From Aminobacter sp. HY435 (GTDB lineage Bacteria; Pseudomonadota; Alphaproteobacteria; Rhizobiales; Rhizobiaceae), in NCBI RefSeq assembly GCF_027568395.1, contig NZ_JANKZL010000007.1, forward strand, positions 186,001-250,000: 64,000 nt of DNA, written 5' to 3'. The position numbers were made by a program, and so were the translations under genes. The notes beneath the pieces were generated by a model. That model was not told where the DNA came from. It was given only the letters and a program-made list of their open reading frames with translations, and did not search any database. Below are positions 10,401-20,777 of this stretch, piece after piece (positions within the stretch are counted from its first letter, which is position 1; each line of letters starts with the position of its first letter).

Positions 10401-13021
10401 GCGATCTGATGGACGAGGCGTCGTATCGCACGCTTCTGGCGGTCTCCCGTGTCTGCCTGCACACCCGCAACGGCACCATCTTCGACCAGATCGAACGCGC
10501 CGAAGCGGCCGCCTTGCTGGCGCGCGATGCCCTGGCGCAGTCGCAGACCCCCGACAGACCTGTCGCGCCTGTCTCGCAGATGCCCGCCTCGCGCGGCGCC
10601 CGCAAGGCGTCGGGCGAGGGCCTGGCCTATTGGAACGGTTTCGGCGGCTTCGACGCCGGCGGCCGCGACTACGTCGTGCGTCTCAACGGCCAGCGTACGA
10701 CGCCGCAGCCGTGGATCAACGTCGTCGCCAACAGCGGGTTCGGATTCCATTCGTCCGCCGAGGGAGCGACGTTTACCTGGAGCCGCAACAGCCGCGACTA
10801 CCAGCTGACGCCATGGACCAACGATCCGGTCACCAACCGGCCGGGCGAGGCAGTCTACATTGTCGACAAGGCCAGTGGGCGGACCTACTCGCCGATCGCC
10901 GCTGTCGTGCGCGAGGCGGGCGCCGCCTATGAGGCGCGACATGGCCAGGGCTATTCGACTTTCAAGTCCAAGCGCGGCACCTTGGGCACCGAGCTGACCC
11001 ATCTGGTCGACCCGGCCGACCCGGTCAGGGTCTCGCGCCTGCGCATCGAAAATTCCGGTGCGGTGGCAGCCAAGGTCCGGGTCTACGCATATGCCGAATG
11101 GGTACTTGGCAGCAGCCGCGCCAAGACCGCGCCCAACATCGTTCCGTCGGTCGACGACAAGACGGGCGCCATGTTCGCGCGCAACAGCTACGGACTCGAT
11201 TTTGGCGAACGCGTCGCGTTCATGGCGATCAGTGGCAAGGCCAGCTCTTTGACTGCCGACCGCCACGAGTTCATCGGCTCCGGCGGATCGGTCGACGCCC
11301 CGCGGGCGGTGACGCTCGCTGCCGAGCTGTCGGGCCGCGTCGAGGCGGGCGTCGATCCGTGCGCCGCCATTGCCCACGACGTCGAGGTGCCCGCAGGCGG
11401 CTCGGTGTCGCTGCTATGGCTGCTTGGCGATGCCGGCTCCGAGGGAGAGGCGAGCGACCTTGTCGCGCGTCATCTCAAGGTTGATTTCGATACCAGGCTG
11501 GCGGACAACCAACGTGACTGGCGCTGCTTCCTCGACACCATCCAGGTTGAGACGCCGGACAAGGCGCTCGACGCGATGGTCAACAACTGGCTGCCGTACC
11601 AGAGCCTGGCCTGCCGTATCAGGGCCCGTTCGGCCTTCTACCAGGCAAGCGGCGCGTTTGGCTTCCGCGACCAGCTGCAAGACACGTTGGCGCTGTTGAT
11701 GCACGACGCAAATCTGGCGCGTGGACAGATATTGAACGCCGCCAGCCGCCAGTTCGCGGAAGGCGACGTCCAGCATTGGTGGTTGCCACGTACTGGCGCT
11801 GGCGTGCGCACCATGATTTCCGACGACGTCGTCTGGCTGGCCAGCGCTGCTGCCCGCTATGTTGCCGTCACCGGCGACAAGGCGATCCTTGCCGAGCAGT
11901 TGACGTTCCTTGAAGGGCCGGCGCTGAAACCGGGCGAACACGATGCGTTCTTCACGCCCGATCGTTCGAGCAAGAAGGCCACGCTCTACGAGCATTGCGC
12001 GCGCGCGCTCGACCTTGCCATCAAGCGGACCGCCAAGAACGGTTTGCCGCTGATCCTCGGCGGCGACTGGAACGACGGCATGAACCGCGTTGGCGAGGGC
12101 GGCAAGGGCGACAGCGTCTGGCTTGGCTGGTTCCTGCTGAGGACATTGGGCGAATTCGCCCAACTGGCCAAGGCTGAGGGCGACGCCAAGCGCGCCGGCG
12201 CCTGGGAAAAGCATGCGGCTTCTCTCAAGCGTGCGCTGGAGAACGCGGCATGGGACGGCGAGTGGTATCGCCGCGGCAGCTTCGACGACGGCTCGCCGCT
12301 CGGCTCGCGCCATTCCGACGAGTGCAAGATCGACTCTATCGCCCAGTCGTGGAGCGTGATCTCGGGCGAAGGCGACCCGGCGCGGTCACGCACCGCCATG
12401 GACCAGGCCACCGCCGCGCTGGTCGACAACGAGCTTGGCATCATCAAGCTGTTCTCGCCGCCATTCTCGAAGACCGCCAAGGACCCGGGCTATATCAAGG
12501 CCTATCCGCCGGGGGTGCGCGAGAACGGCGGGCAGTACACCCACGCCGCGATCTGGTTTGTCATCGCCCTGGCCGAAATGGGACAGGTGGATGAAGCCTA
12601 TCGCTGCTTCTCCATGCTCAACCCGGTCAACCACGCGCTCGATGAAAAGGCCGCCGAGACTTATCGCGTCGAGCCCTACGTCGTGGCAGCCGACGTCTAT
12701 GCCGACCCTTCGAAGGCCGGCCGGGGCGGCTGGACCTGGTACACCGGCTCGTCCGGCTGGCTCTATCGAGCGGCAGTGGAAAGTATTCTCGGCATCACCC
12801 GCCGAGGTGACCGACTGGTGGTTTCGCCCGCCATCCCCAAACATTGGGAAGGGTATTCGGCCACGCTGCGTATGGGTGGCGCCGTCTACAGGTTGCGGGT
12901 GGTCAGGGACAAGGCCACTAAGGCTGCGAAGGCGGACGTTGACGGCGTCAAGGGCAAGGACGGGTCCTTTGCCATGCGCGACAGCGGGGAGATCGAGGTC
13001 GTGGTCCGCATTCCGGCTTAG
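4469..13021 (+). CDS. ndvB: Cyclic beta-1,2-glucan synthase
   Basis: This giant inner-membrane enzyme of about 2850 residues makes cyclic beta-1,2-glucan from UDP-glucose, the periplasmic osmoregulated glucan needed for hypo-osmotic growth and symbiosis or virulence in Rhizobiales. The order is an N-terminal region, then a membrane-embedded GT84 glycosyltransferase with L-D-A-D (D629, D631) and the Q-H-R-W motif near 776-779. A middle region, thought to perform cyclisation, follows. The C-terminal GH94-like phosphorylase domain controls chain length and shows G-G-D-W-N-D-G, with its acidic residue near D2536. Hydrophobic segments cluster near residues 410-470 and 800-1000. The open frame extends to 4292, but ATG 4469 gives the usual family length (about 2830-2850); ATG 4460 is the alternative. 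Confidence 0.95.
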   Translation: MNIQTDPRRINDVVPSFPAVAEQPIRATVLHEDRLRATGESLARKELPSYFGLGGFDFHARIRESAKRILQVYRDTNAAQGRGEPITPAAQWLLDNNYLVEETIYQVKRDLPKRFYRELPTMEIAPGQSVPRALAIAWVYVAHSDSTVSAQMFKAIVEGYQSIEPLQIGELWALPSLLRFVLIENLRRIAVRVNRAREMRAIANDVADRLQTVQEKDDGLALLQAYAAHARDTTFATQLLYRLRDGSQNAGKALSWLENELEKSGSDAEEIIIGEHHTLSSGNVTTGNIIRGLRLIDDQDWTVWFEDVSRVDALLRERTNFAQLDFASRDQYRAAIEELARHSKLSEYQVAERATDFADAEKPVPEGAPQLQKDCSDVGFFLVGPRRQELERAIGYRPTIGRLVNRAFRKTNWLGIAVPVFALTVLLLFLAGNALAALGLPAGAIALMLVLFSVPASEGALAFFNTIVLKFLEPTRLVGYEFKDGVPAEARTLVVVPSLIGSRDDVDENIRNIEVHHLANMAGEIHFAVLSDWPDSQVEVSTGDREIYEYARREIARLNQRYPSEGAPRFYLLHRRRLHNPAQDCWMGWERKRGKLHELDLLLRGDGDTTFLPTDAPLPENVIHVMTLDADTRMTRGSVAKLVGKMCHPLNRPEFDAERRVVTAGYAILQPRVTPSLTTGDEASFFQRVFSANRGLDPYVFAVSDLYQDVFGEGTFTGKGLYHVDAMEAALKGRIAENTVLSHDLLEGALARAALVTDVEVVEDYPTRYSVDASRQHRWARGDWQLLGFIFDPSSGVPALSRWKMIDNLRRSLTPIFWVMAAIAGWTLLPFTQAAQWQALLILSLFMAPTFDIIDAILPKNREATARGHFSALARDLAFGTAMVALKVVLMAHLAWMMGDAIIRTLYRLFVSRKNLLEWRTASQAHKSGGNDLAAYYRMMYGAVIIAVVGLAIPVFADSTGAFVAFAFAIFWAGSPAFACLISRSAETEDRLHVAPWDVHMLRTVARRTWHYFETFVTPEQNHLPPDNFQENPTGVIATRTSPTNIGVYLLSVVSARDFGWISLSDAVTRIDATMSTIEKMERFRGHLYNWYDTTTLRPLYPLYVSSVDSGNLAGHLVAVAAACSEWAEAPSVHLQGDFQGILDIVSIIEESVAELPDDRRQLRPLRQRLIDRVDGMRRAVETIKSQPEMASIRTINLAVLSGEIRKLAGAIHTEAASTKSEQLADWARTLEVTCEAHVNDAHSDDQAVSSLRVKLMELRERARKFAFEMNFSFLMRNERKLLSIGYRVEEHQLDESCYDLLASEARLTSLFAIAKGDVPTEHWFRLGRPIVEIGFQGALMSWSGSMFEYLMPPLVMKEPQGGILNQTNKLIIRRQIQYGRSKGIPWGISEAAYNGRDRELTYQYTNFGVPGLGLKRGLGQNTVIAPYATVLAAQFMPAEATSNLRRLRKVGAMGRYGYYDAVDYTPQRVPEGTDHAVVYNYMAHHQGMSIVSIANVIFEGRMRDRFHSDQVIEAAELLLQEKAPRDIPVATVRTEVAEHTKDETADHSADTRLLLNPMRSLRSTNLMSNGRYSVMVTATGSGYSRWNDMAITRWQPDPTEDRLGTYLFLRDTETGDWWSATSEPKRATGEQVQTVFCDDKANFIKTVGTLRSEVECIVVSEGNGEARRVVIWNDAAVDRHIEVTSFAELVLAPEANDTAHPAFSKMFVETEITHNGSTILATRRTRSAGEPSVVAAHFVTDQSGHVRDTEAETDRRAFIGRGRTIADPAAFDPGAKLTGSAGFTLDPVAALRRRVRVPANKKVTLTFWTIVGATREEVEETVSRLDHPEGYQRQAMLSWTRSQVQTRHLGLSLADAANVQKLARYLIYPDPFLRLSADAIASGLGPQSALWPMAISGDFPILAIRIGDIADIEIVAQALRFQEYMRARGLVADLVIVNEQASSYVQDLQQAIEHLCENSRLRGKELGPRQHIFAVRRDLMDEASYRTLLAVSRVCLHTRNGTIFDQIERAEAAALLARDALAQSQTPDRPVAPVSQMPASRGARKASGEGLAYWNGFGGFDAGGRDYVVRLNGQRTTPQPWINVVANSGFGFHSSAEGATFTWSRNSRDYQLTPWTNDPVTNRPGEAVYIVDKASGRTYSPIAAVVREAGAAYEARHGQGYSTFKSKRGTLGTELTHLVDPADPVRVSRLRIENSGAVAAKVRVYAYAEWVLGSSRAKTAPNIVPSVDDKTGAMFARNSYGLDFGERVAFMAISGKASSLTADRHEFIGSGGSVDAPRAVTLAAELSGRVEAGVDPCAAIAHDVEVPAGGSVSLLWLLGDAGSEGEASDLVARHLKVDFDTRLADNQRDWRCFLDTIQVETPDKALDAMVNNWLPYQSLACRIRARSAFYQASGAFGFRDQLQDTLALLMHDANLARGQILNAASRQFAEGDVQHWWLPRTGAGVRTMISDDVVWLASAAARYVAVTGDKAILAEQLTFLEGPALKPGEHDAFFTPDRSSKKATLYEHCARALDLAIKRTAKNGLPLILGGDWNDGMNRVGEGGKGDSVWLGWFLLRTLGEFAQLAKAEGDAKRAGAWEKHAASLKRALENAAWDGEWYRRGSFDDGSPLGSRHSDECKIDSIAQSWSVISGEGDPARSRTAMDQATAALVDNELGIIKLFSPPFSKTAKDPGYIKAYPPGVRENGGQYTHAAIWFVIALAEMGQVDEAYRCFSMLNPVNHALDEKAAETYRVEPYVVAADVYADPSKAGRGGWTWYTGSSGWLYRAAVESILGITRRGDRLVVSPAIPKHWEGYSATLRMGGAVYRLRVVRDKATKAAKADVDGVKGKDGSFAMRDSGEIEVVVRIPA

Positions 13022-13216
13022 GCCGGAGCGGGCTGCGACGCCAAGTAACGTGGTTTCGTCATTATTTTGCCGCAACCATGCCTTTTTTCCTTATTTCTCA
13101 ATTCCTTATCGCATCACACCAGATTACTGGCCGTTGAAATGTTTTGTTCGATATTTTTGAACGTAGCGGCTATGTGCGCATTGTCTTGCGGACTGGCGGT
13201 CGCTATCTATCGGCCG

Positions 13217-13231
13217 TTGTGCAGTGCACAA
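13217..13231. promoter_or_regulatory. 15-bp palindrome upstream of ndvA
   Basis: TTGTGCAGTGCACAA is a perfect dyad with 7-base arms around one central base, 34 bases before the ndvA start. It contains TGCAGTGCACAA, which fits the motif TGCRNYGCASMA that I recall for the PhaR regulator in Bradyrhizobium. It is probably an operator, because it lies where a promoter should be and has no coding role. The identity of the protein that binds is inference. The rest of 13022-13264 shows no gene. Confidence 0.5.
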
Positions 13232-13264
13232 TAAAGGGACGGACGGGACTCAAGGGGTACCAAA

Positions 13265-15031
13265 GTGTCGTTGCTTGAGGTTTATTGGAGAGCGCTCCGC
13301 TATCTTGCCGCTGACGGCAGGAAGGTTGCGCTCATTTGCGCCGCCAACATCGTGCTGGCGATCGTCACCATTGCAGAACCGATCCTCTTCGGACGCATCA
13401 TCGATGCCATAGCCGAGAAATCGGAAGTCGTTCCAACCATGGCGCTGTGGGCGGGCTTCGGTGCGTTCAACATCGTAGCCTTCGTTCTGGTCGCCCGTGG
13501 CGCAGACCGCCTGGCCCATGCCCGGCGTGGCGAAGTGCTGTGCCAGTCTTTCGAACGCGTCGTCACCATGCCGCTGTCCTGGCACCAGCAGCGCGGCACC
13601 TCGCATTCGCTGCACACCCTGCTGCGCGCGGTCGACTCGCTGTTTACGCTGTGGCTCGAATTCATGCGCACGCATCTTTCGACCGCCGTTGCCCTTGTGC
13701 TGCTCGTTCCGACCGCGTTTTCGCTCGATGTCCGCATGTCCCTGGTGCTGATTGCGCTCGGCGCGCTGTACGTCGCCATCGGCCGCCTGGTCATGCGCAA
13801 GACCAAGGAAGGCCAGGCCATGGTCGAGCGTCACCACCACAAGGTGTTCTCTCACGTCTCTGACTCGGTCAGCAACGTCGCTGTTCTGCAGAGCTACAAC
13901 CGCCTCGGCCAGGAAACGGAATCGCTGCGCAGCTTCGTTCAGGCGCTGATCACCGCCCAGAACCCAGTCCTGGACTGGTGGGCGCTGGCTTCGGCGATGC
14001 ATCGCCTGGCGTCGACGATTTCGATGATGGTCGTTCTGCTGATCGGCGCCTATCTGGTCACGGAGGGCCAGTTGCGTATCGGCGACATCGTTGCCTTCAC
14101 CGGCTTTGCCACGCTTCTGATCAGCCGCCTCGACCAGGTCTCGAATTTCGTGAACCAGATCTTCGACGCCCGGTCGAAGCTGGAAGAGTTCTACCGCATG
14201 GAAGACACGGCCGGCGATCATCGTGAGCCGGAAGGCCTGCGTGAGCTTGAAAACGTCACCGGTCACGTCCGCTTCGAAAACGTCAGCTTTGAATTCCCGA
14301 ATTCGGGGCAGGGCGTGCGCGACGTGTCGTTCGAGGTCAGCGCCGGCCAGACGGTCGCCATCGTCGGCCCGACGGGCGCCGGCAAGACCACGCTCATCAA
14401 CCTGCTGCAGCGCGTCCACACGCCCGAGCATGGCCGCATCCTCGTCGATGGTATCGACACCCGCACGGTGACCCGCAAGTCGCTGCGCCATTCGATCGCG
14501 ACCGTGTTCCAGGACGCCGGGCTGCTCAACCGCTCGATCGAGGACAATATTCGCCTCGGCCGCGCCGGCGCCAGCAACGAGGAAGTCCACGCCGCAGCCA
14601 GCGCGGCGGCTGCGCAGGATTTCATCCTGTCGAAAAGCGAAGGTTACGACACAAGCGTCGGCGAACGCGGCGGCGCGTTGTCGGGCGGCGAGCGCCAGCG
14701 CATCGCCATCGCCCGCGCCATCCTCAAGAGCGCGCCGATCCTCGTGCTCGACGAAGCGACAAGCGCGCTCGACGTCGAGACAGAGAACCGCGTCAAGGAT
14801 GCCATCGACATGCTGCGCGATGGACGAACGACGTTCATCATCGCCCATCGCCTCAGCACCGTGCGTGATGCCGACCTGGTCGTCTTCATGGATCATGGCC
14901 ATGTCGTCGAGATGGGCGGTTTTGCCGAGCTTTCCGCCCGCAATGGCCGCTTCGCCTCGCTGCTTCGCGCCGGCGGCCTGCTCAACGACGACGAGGTGCG
15001 TCGCGTTACCCATGTCGAGGCTGCGGCCTGA
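13265..15031 (+). CDS. ndvA: Cyclic beta-1,2-glucan exporter, ABC ATPase/permease
   Basis: This 588-residue half-transporter fuses an exporter-type membrane domain (residues about 1-310, six expected helices) to an ATPase domain. It exports the NdvB product to the periplasm. Walker A is G-P-T-G-A-G-K-T-T near 368-376, the signature is L-S-G-G-E-R-Q-R, and Walker B is I-L-V-L-D-E-A-T. The N-terminus E-V-Y-W-R-A-L-R-Y-L is typical of NdvA/ChvA. The start is GTG at 13265, with AAGGGG about 8 bases upstream. The gene follows ndvB on the same strand after 243 bases and probably has its own promoter. Confidence 0.94.
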   Translation: MSLLEVYWRALRYLAADGRKVALICAANIVLAIVTIAEPILFGRIIDAIAEKSEVVPTMALWAGFGAFNIVAFVLVARGADRLAHARRGEVLCQSFERVVTMPLSWHQQRGTSHSLHTLLRAVDSLFTLWLEFMRTHLSTAVALVLLVPTAFSLDVRMSLVLIALGALYVAIGRLVMRKTKEGQAMVERHHHKVFSHVSDSVSNVAVLQSYNRLGQETESLRSFVQALITAQNPVLDWWALASAMHRLASTISMMVVLLIGAYLVTEGQLRIGDIVAFTGFATLLISRLDQVSNFVNQIFDARSKLEEFYRMEDTAGDHREPEGLRELENVTGHVRFENVSFEFPNSGQGVRDVSFEVSAGQTVAIVGPTGAGKTTLINLLQRVHTPEHGRILVDGIDTRTVTRKSLRHSIATVFQDAGLLNRSIEDNIRLGRAGASNEEVHAAASAAAAQDFILSKSEGYDTSVGERGGALSGGERQRIAIARAILKSAPILVLDEATSALDVETENRVKDAIDMLRDGRTTFIIAHRLSTVRDADLVVFMDHGHVVEMGGFAELSARNGRFASLLRAGGLLNDDEVRRVTHVEAAA

Positions 15032-15061
15032 TCGCATAGGCCTGCATCCTCTGCAATTCGG

Positions 15062-15090
15062 CGGGGCGCTTCGGCGCCCCGTTTGTCTTT
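15062..15090 (+). terminator. Rho-independent terminator of ndvA
   Basis: CGGGGCGC (15062-15069) pairs perfectly with GCGCCCCG (15074-15081) around a TTCG tetraloop, followed by TTTGTCTTT. It starts 31 bases after the ndvA stop. The structure is close to a textbook intrinsic terminator. Confidence 0.85.
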
Positions 15091-15188
15091 GAGCGCATGT
15101 GTGGACATCGCCTGGCCGGCCCCGCCTGAAGCTCGCCGCGACGTCGCGGCCGATTGCAGCGCAGCCGCAGTGGGGTTAATTAGCATCC

Positions 15189-15956
15189 ATGACCCAGACG
15201 ACCTCGCAATCCCGGCGCATCAGCGATCTCGCCAACCCGACACGCTTCATCGCCTTGGTGGACAAGCTTGTCCCATGGCTGGCCGCGATGTCGGCGCTTG
15301 CGCTTGGCATCGGGCTCTATCTTGCCTTCGCCGCGCCGGAAGATTTCCAGCAGGGCATTACCGTCCGCATCATGTACATCCACGTGCCTTTCGCCTGGTT
15401 GTCGATGATGTGTTACTCGGTCATGGCGATCTCCGCTTTGGGTACGCTGGTCTGGCGCCATCCGCTGGCTGATGTCGCGTTGAAGTCGGCCGCCCCGGTT
15501 GGTGCGGTGTTCACCGCGCTCGCCCTGCTGACGGGGTCGATCTGGGGCAAGCCGATGTGGGGCACCTGGTGGGTCTGGGACGCCCGGCTGACGTCGGTGT
15601 TCGTGCTGTTCCTGATGTATCTCGGCATCATCGCGCTGACCCGCGCGCTCGATGACCCCGCGCGTTCCGCCCGTGCAGCCGCGGTCATCACGCTGGTCGG
15701 TTTCGTCAACATTCCGATCATCAAGTTCTCGGTCGAATGGTGGAACACGCTGCACCAGCCGGCCTCGGTGTTCCGCATGGACGGTCCGACCATCGACCCG
15801 TCCATGCTCTGGCCCCTGATGATCATGGCGCTTGGCTTTACCCTTCTGTTCTTCACCCTGCATCTAATGGTGATGCGCACCGAGATCTTGCGCCGTCGCG
15901 TCATGGCGATGCGCCAGATCGCAGCCCGCAGGGCGGAGCGCCAGCAGACAGCCTGA
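15189..15956 (+). CDS. ccmC: Cytochrome c maturation protein CcmC, haem delivery
   Basis: CcmC is an inner-membrane protein of the haem-handling family. It moves haem to the chaperone CcmE during System I cytochrome c maturation. This 255-residue copy has the tryptophan-rich W-G-T-W-W-V-W-D-A-R-L-T motif (residues near 120-131), flanking histidines (I-H-V-P near 62 and the second H in L-H-Q-P near 183), and about six hydrophobic helices. Length is normal. The expected partners ccmA, ccmB, ccmD and ccmG are not adjacent: ndvA precedes it and a nitronate monooxygenase follows after 25 bases. Either the ccm genes are split in this genome or this is an extra copy. Confidence 0.92.
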   Translation: MTQTTSQSRRISDLANPTRFIALVDKLVPWLAAMSALALGIGLYLAFAAPEDFQQGITVRIMYIHVPFAWLSMMCYSVMAISALGTLVWRHPLADVALKSAAPVGAVFTALALLTGSIWGKPMWGTWWVWDARLTSVFVLFLMYLGIIALTRALDDPARSARAAAVITLVGFVNIPIIKFSVEWWNTLHQPASVFRMDGPTIDPSMLWPLMIMALGFTLLFFTLHLMVMRTEILRRRVMAMRQIAARRAERQQTA

Positions 15957-15981
15957 AAGCTGCCCTTCGGAGGACGACGCC

Positions 15982-17058
15982 ATGTGGCCCGATCGTAGAA
16001 TTCTTGATCTGTTGGGCCTTGAGCTTCCGATCCTGCAAGCGCCGATGGCAGGTCCCGTCGAGTCCGAAATGGTCATCGCCGTTTCCGAAGCCGGCGGCAT
16101 GGGTGGGCTGCCCTGCGCGCTGATGACGCCCGAGAAAGCCCGAACGGAACTCGGCATCATCCGCCAGCGCACGTCGCGGCCGATCAATGTCAATTTCTTC
16201 TGCCACCGGCAGCCCGAGGACGATCCGGCGCGGGAGGCGGCGTGGAAGAAGCGGCTCGAGCCCTTCTATGTCGAACTTGGTCTCGATCCGTCGGCCCCGA
16301 CGCCGCGCTCGGCGCGCGCGCCGTTCGATGAAGAGTTCTGCGGCATCGTCGAGGAATTCCGGCCGGAGGTGGTCAGCTTCCATTTCGGCCTGCCGGACGC
16401 CGCCCTGCTTGACCGGGTCAAGGCGGCTGGCGCCAAGGTACTGGCTTCGGCAACAACTGCCGACGAGGCGGCGTGGCTGGAGCAACACGGTTGCGACGCG
16501 ATCATCGCGCAGGGAGCCGAGGCCGGTGGCCATCGCGGCATCTTCCTGACCGACGACGTCGCCAACCAGCCCGGAACCTTCGCGCTGGTGCCGCAAGTGG
16601 TGGATGCGGTCAGGCTGCCGGTCATCGCCGCGGGCGGCATCGCCGACGCACGCGGCATTGTCGCCGCCTTCGCGCTTGGCGCGTCAGCCGTCCAGATCGG
16701 CACCGCCTATCTGTTTTGTCCCGAGGCCAAGGTCGCGCCACCGCACCGGCAGGCGCTGCGCGCCGCCAAGGACGATCACACCGCGCTGACCAATGTCTTC
16801 ACCGGCCGCCCGGCGCGCGGCATCGTCAATCGGATCATGCGCGAAGTTGGCCCGATCTCGGATATCGCCCCGGCGTTTCCGCTGGCTGGCGGCGCGCTGG
16901 CGCCCCTCAGGGCGGCATCGGAGCCAAAGGGCTCCGGCGATTTCATGTCGCTGTGGTCGGGCCAGGCGGCCCGCCTCGGCCGCGAGATGCCGGCCGGCGA
17001 ACTGACCCGCGCGCTTGCCGCCGAGGCCTTGGCGCTGTTTCCGAAACTCGCGGGATGA
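15982..17058 (+). CDS. Nitronate monooxygenase family protein
   Basis: This 358-residue FMN-dependent TIM-barrel protein is of the nitronate monooxygenase / 2-nitropropane dioxygenase family. It oxidises alkyl nitronates such as propionate 3-nitronate to carbonyl compounds and nitrite. Visible blocks are L-P-I-L-Q-A-P-M-A-G at the N-terminus, the flavin-site G-A-E-A-G-G-H-R-G near residue 180 with its conserved histidine, and I-A-A-G-G-I-A-D and G-A-S-A-V-Q-I-G-T-A-Y-L in the phosphate-binding part. A GGAGG lies at 15968-15972, ahead of the start. The close spacing after ccmC suggests co-transcription, but no functional link is evident. Confidence 0.85.
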   Translation: MWPDRRILDLLGLELPILQAPMAGPVESEMVIAVSEAGGMGGLPCALMTPEKARTELGIIRQRTSRPINVNFFCHRQPEDDPAREAAWKKRLEPFYVELGLDPSAPTPRSARAPFDEEFCGIVEEFRPEVVSFHFGLPDAALLDRVKAAGAKVLASATTADEAAWLEQHGCDAIIAQGAEAGGHRGIFLTDDVANQPGTFALVPQVVDAVRLPVIAAGGIADARGIVAAFALGASAVQIGTAYLFCPEAKVAPPHRQALRAAKDDHTALTNVFTGRPARGIVNRIMREVGPISDIAPAFPLAGGALAPLRAASEPKGSGDFMSLWSGQAARLGREMPAGELTRALAAEALALFPKLAG

Positions 17059-17097
17059 TCCCGCCCGCCGGTAGGACTGGCCGCTACGCGTCCGTTG

Positions 17098-18588
<1,491 letters not shown>

Positions 18589-18619
18589 TTCCAAACTCCT
18601 GCAGTCACTTGCACAAATA

Positions 18620-18676
18620 GGGGAGACGGCAGTGCGCCGTCTCCCCGGATAGTTGGCCGGGCGAAAGCTTCGCCCG
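18620..18676 (-). promoter_or_regulatory. Two perfect hairpins between glpV and glpK
   Basis: The first hairpin in transcription order pairs 18658-18665 with 18669-18676 (8 bases, 3-base loop). The second pairs 18620-18630 with 18636-18646 (11 bases, no mismatch, 5-base loop). They fill most of the 94-base gap after the binding-protein gene. Such structures commonly protect or end the abundant binding-protein transcript while letting a fraction read on into the next gene. No T tract follows, so I favour mRNA processing or stabilisation over simple termination. Confidence 0.6.
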
Positions 18677-18682
18677 AAATGT

Positions 18683-20407
<1,725 letters not shown>

Positions 20408-20446
20408 TCCAGTCCTCCCAAACAAGGTTGCAATTGCCTTTTGGCG

Positions 20447-20466
20447 CCGCGGCGTGCTTGCCGCGG
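20447..20466 (-). repeat. Hairpin between glpU and glpV
   Basis: CCGCGGC at 20447-20453 and GCCGCGG at 20460-20466 form a 7-pair stem around six bases, in the 76-base gap between glpU and glpV. There is no T run. It may be a processing site or a partial block that sets glpV mRNA levels. Confidence 0.4.
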
Positions 20467-20483
20467 TTCCAACATTTCTCGCC

Positions 20484-20765
20484 CTAGACGAAGCGGAATA
20501 CGCCGATAGCGTAGACCACGCAGAGAGCGAGAGCCCACCACAGGTTGGGTCCGACGAGACCCAGCCATGCGAGATTGATGAAAGCGCTGCCGAGTAGCGA
20601 GACGAACAGCCTGTCGCCCCGCGTCGTCTCGAAGCGCAGCACGCCGACGCGCGGATTGCCGCCGGGCGAGAAATATTCCCACACGCACATGCCGGCGAGC
20701 ATAAGGAAGATGGTGGTGAAGAAGGCTGCTGTGGGCAGCGTCCAGGCCATCCAGGAAAAGTCCAT
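20484..20765 (-). CDS. glpU: Small membrane protein of the glycerol transporter (DUF2160)
   Basis: This 93-residue protein has about three hydrophobic segments (residues near 8-30, 54-70 and 74-92). It matches the small DUF2160 membrane protein always found with this class of glycerol ABC transporter. Its exact role in the complex is unknown. AGGGAG lies about 9 bases before the ATG, and glpQ ends 12 bases upstream. The conserved motif near residues 33-38 is S-P-G-G-N-P. Confidence 0.88.
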   Translation of the reverse strand: MDFSWMAWTLPTAAFFTTIFLMLAGMCVWEYFSPGGNPRVGVLRFETTRGDRLFVSLLGSAFINLAWLGLVGPNLWWALALCVVYAIGVFRFV

Positions 20766-20777
20766 CTCAGCGCTCCC

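Noticed and set aside
8219-11377. Open frame of 1052 codons antisense to ndvB
   Set aside because: It mirrors a real gene, has low-complexity charged composition and no family motif; it is a product of high GC content.
13250-15037. Open frame of 595 codons antisense to ndvA
   Set aside because: Covers ndvA exactly; all ABC-exporter motifs are on the plus strand.
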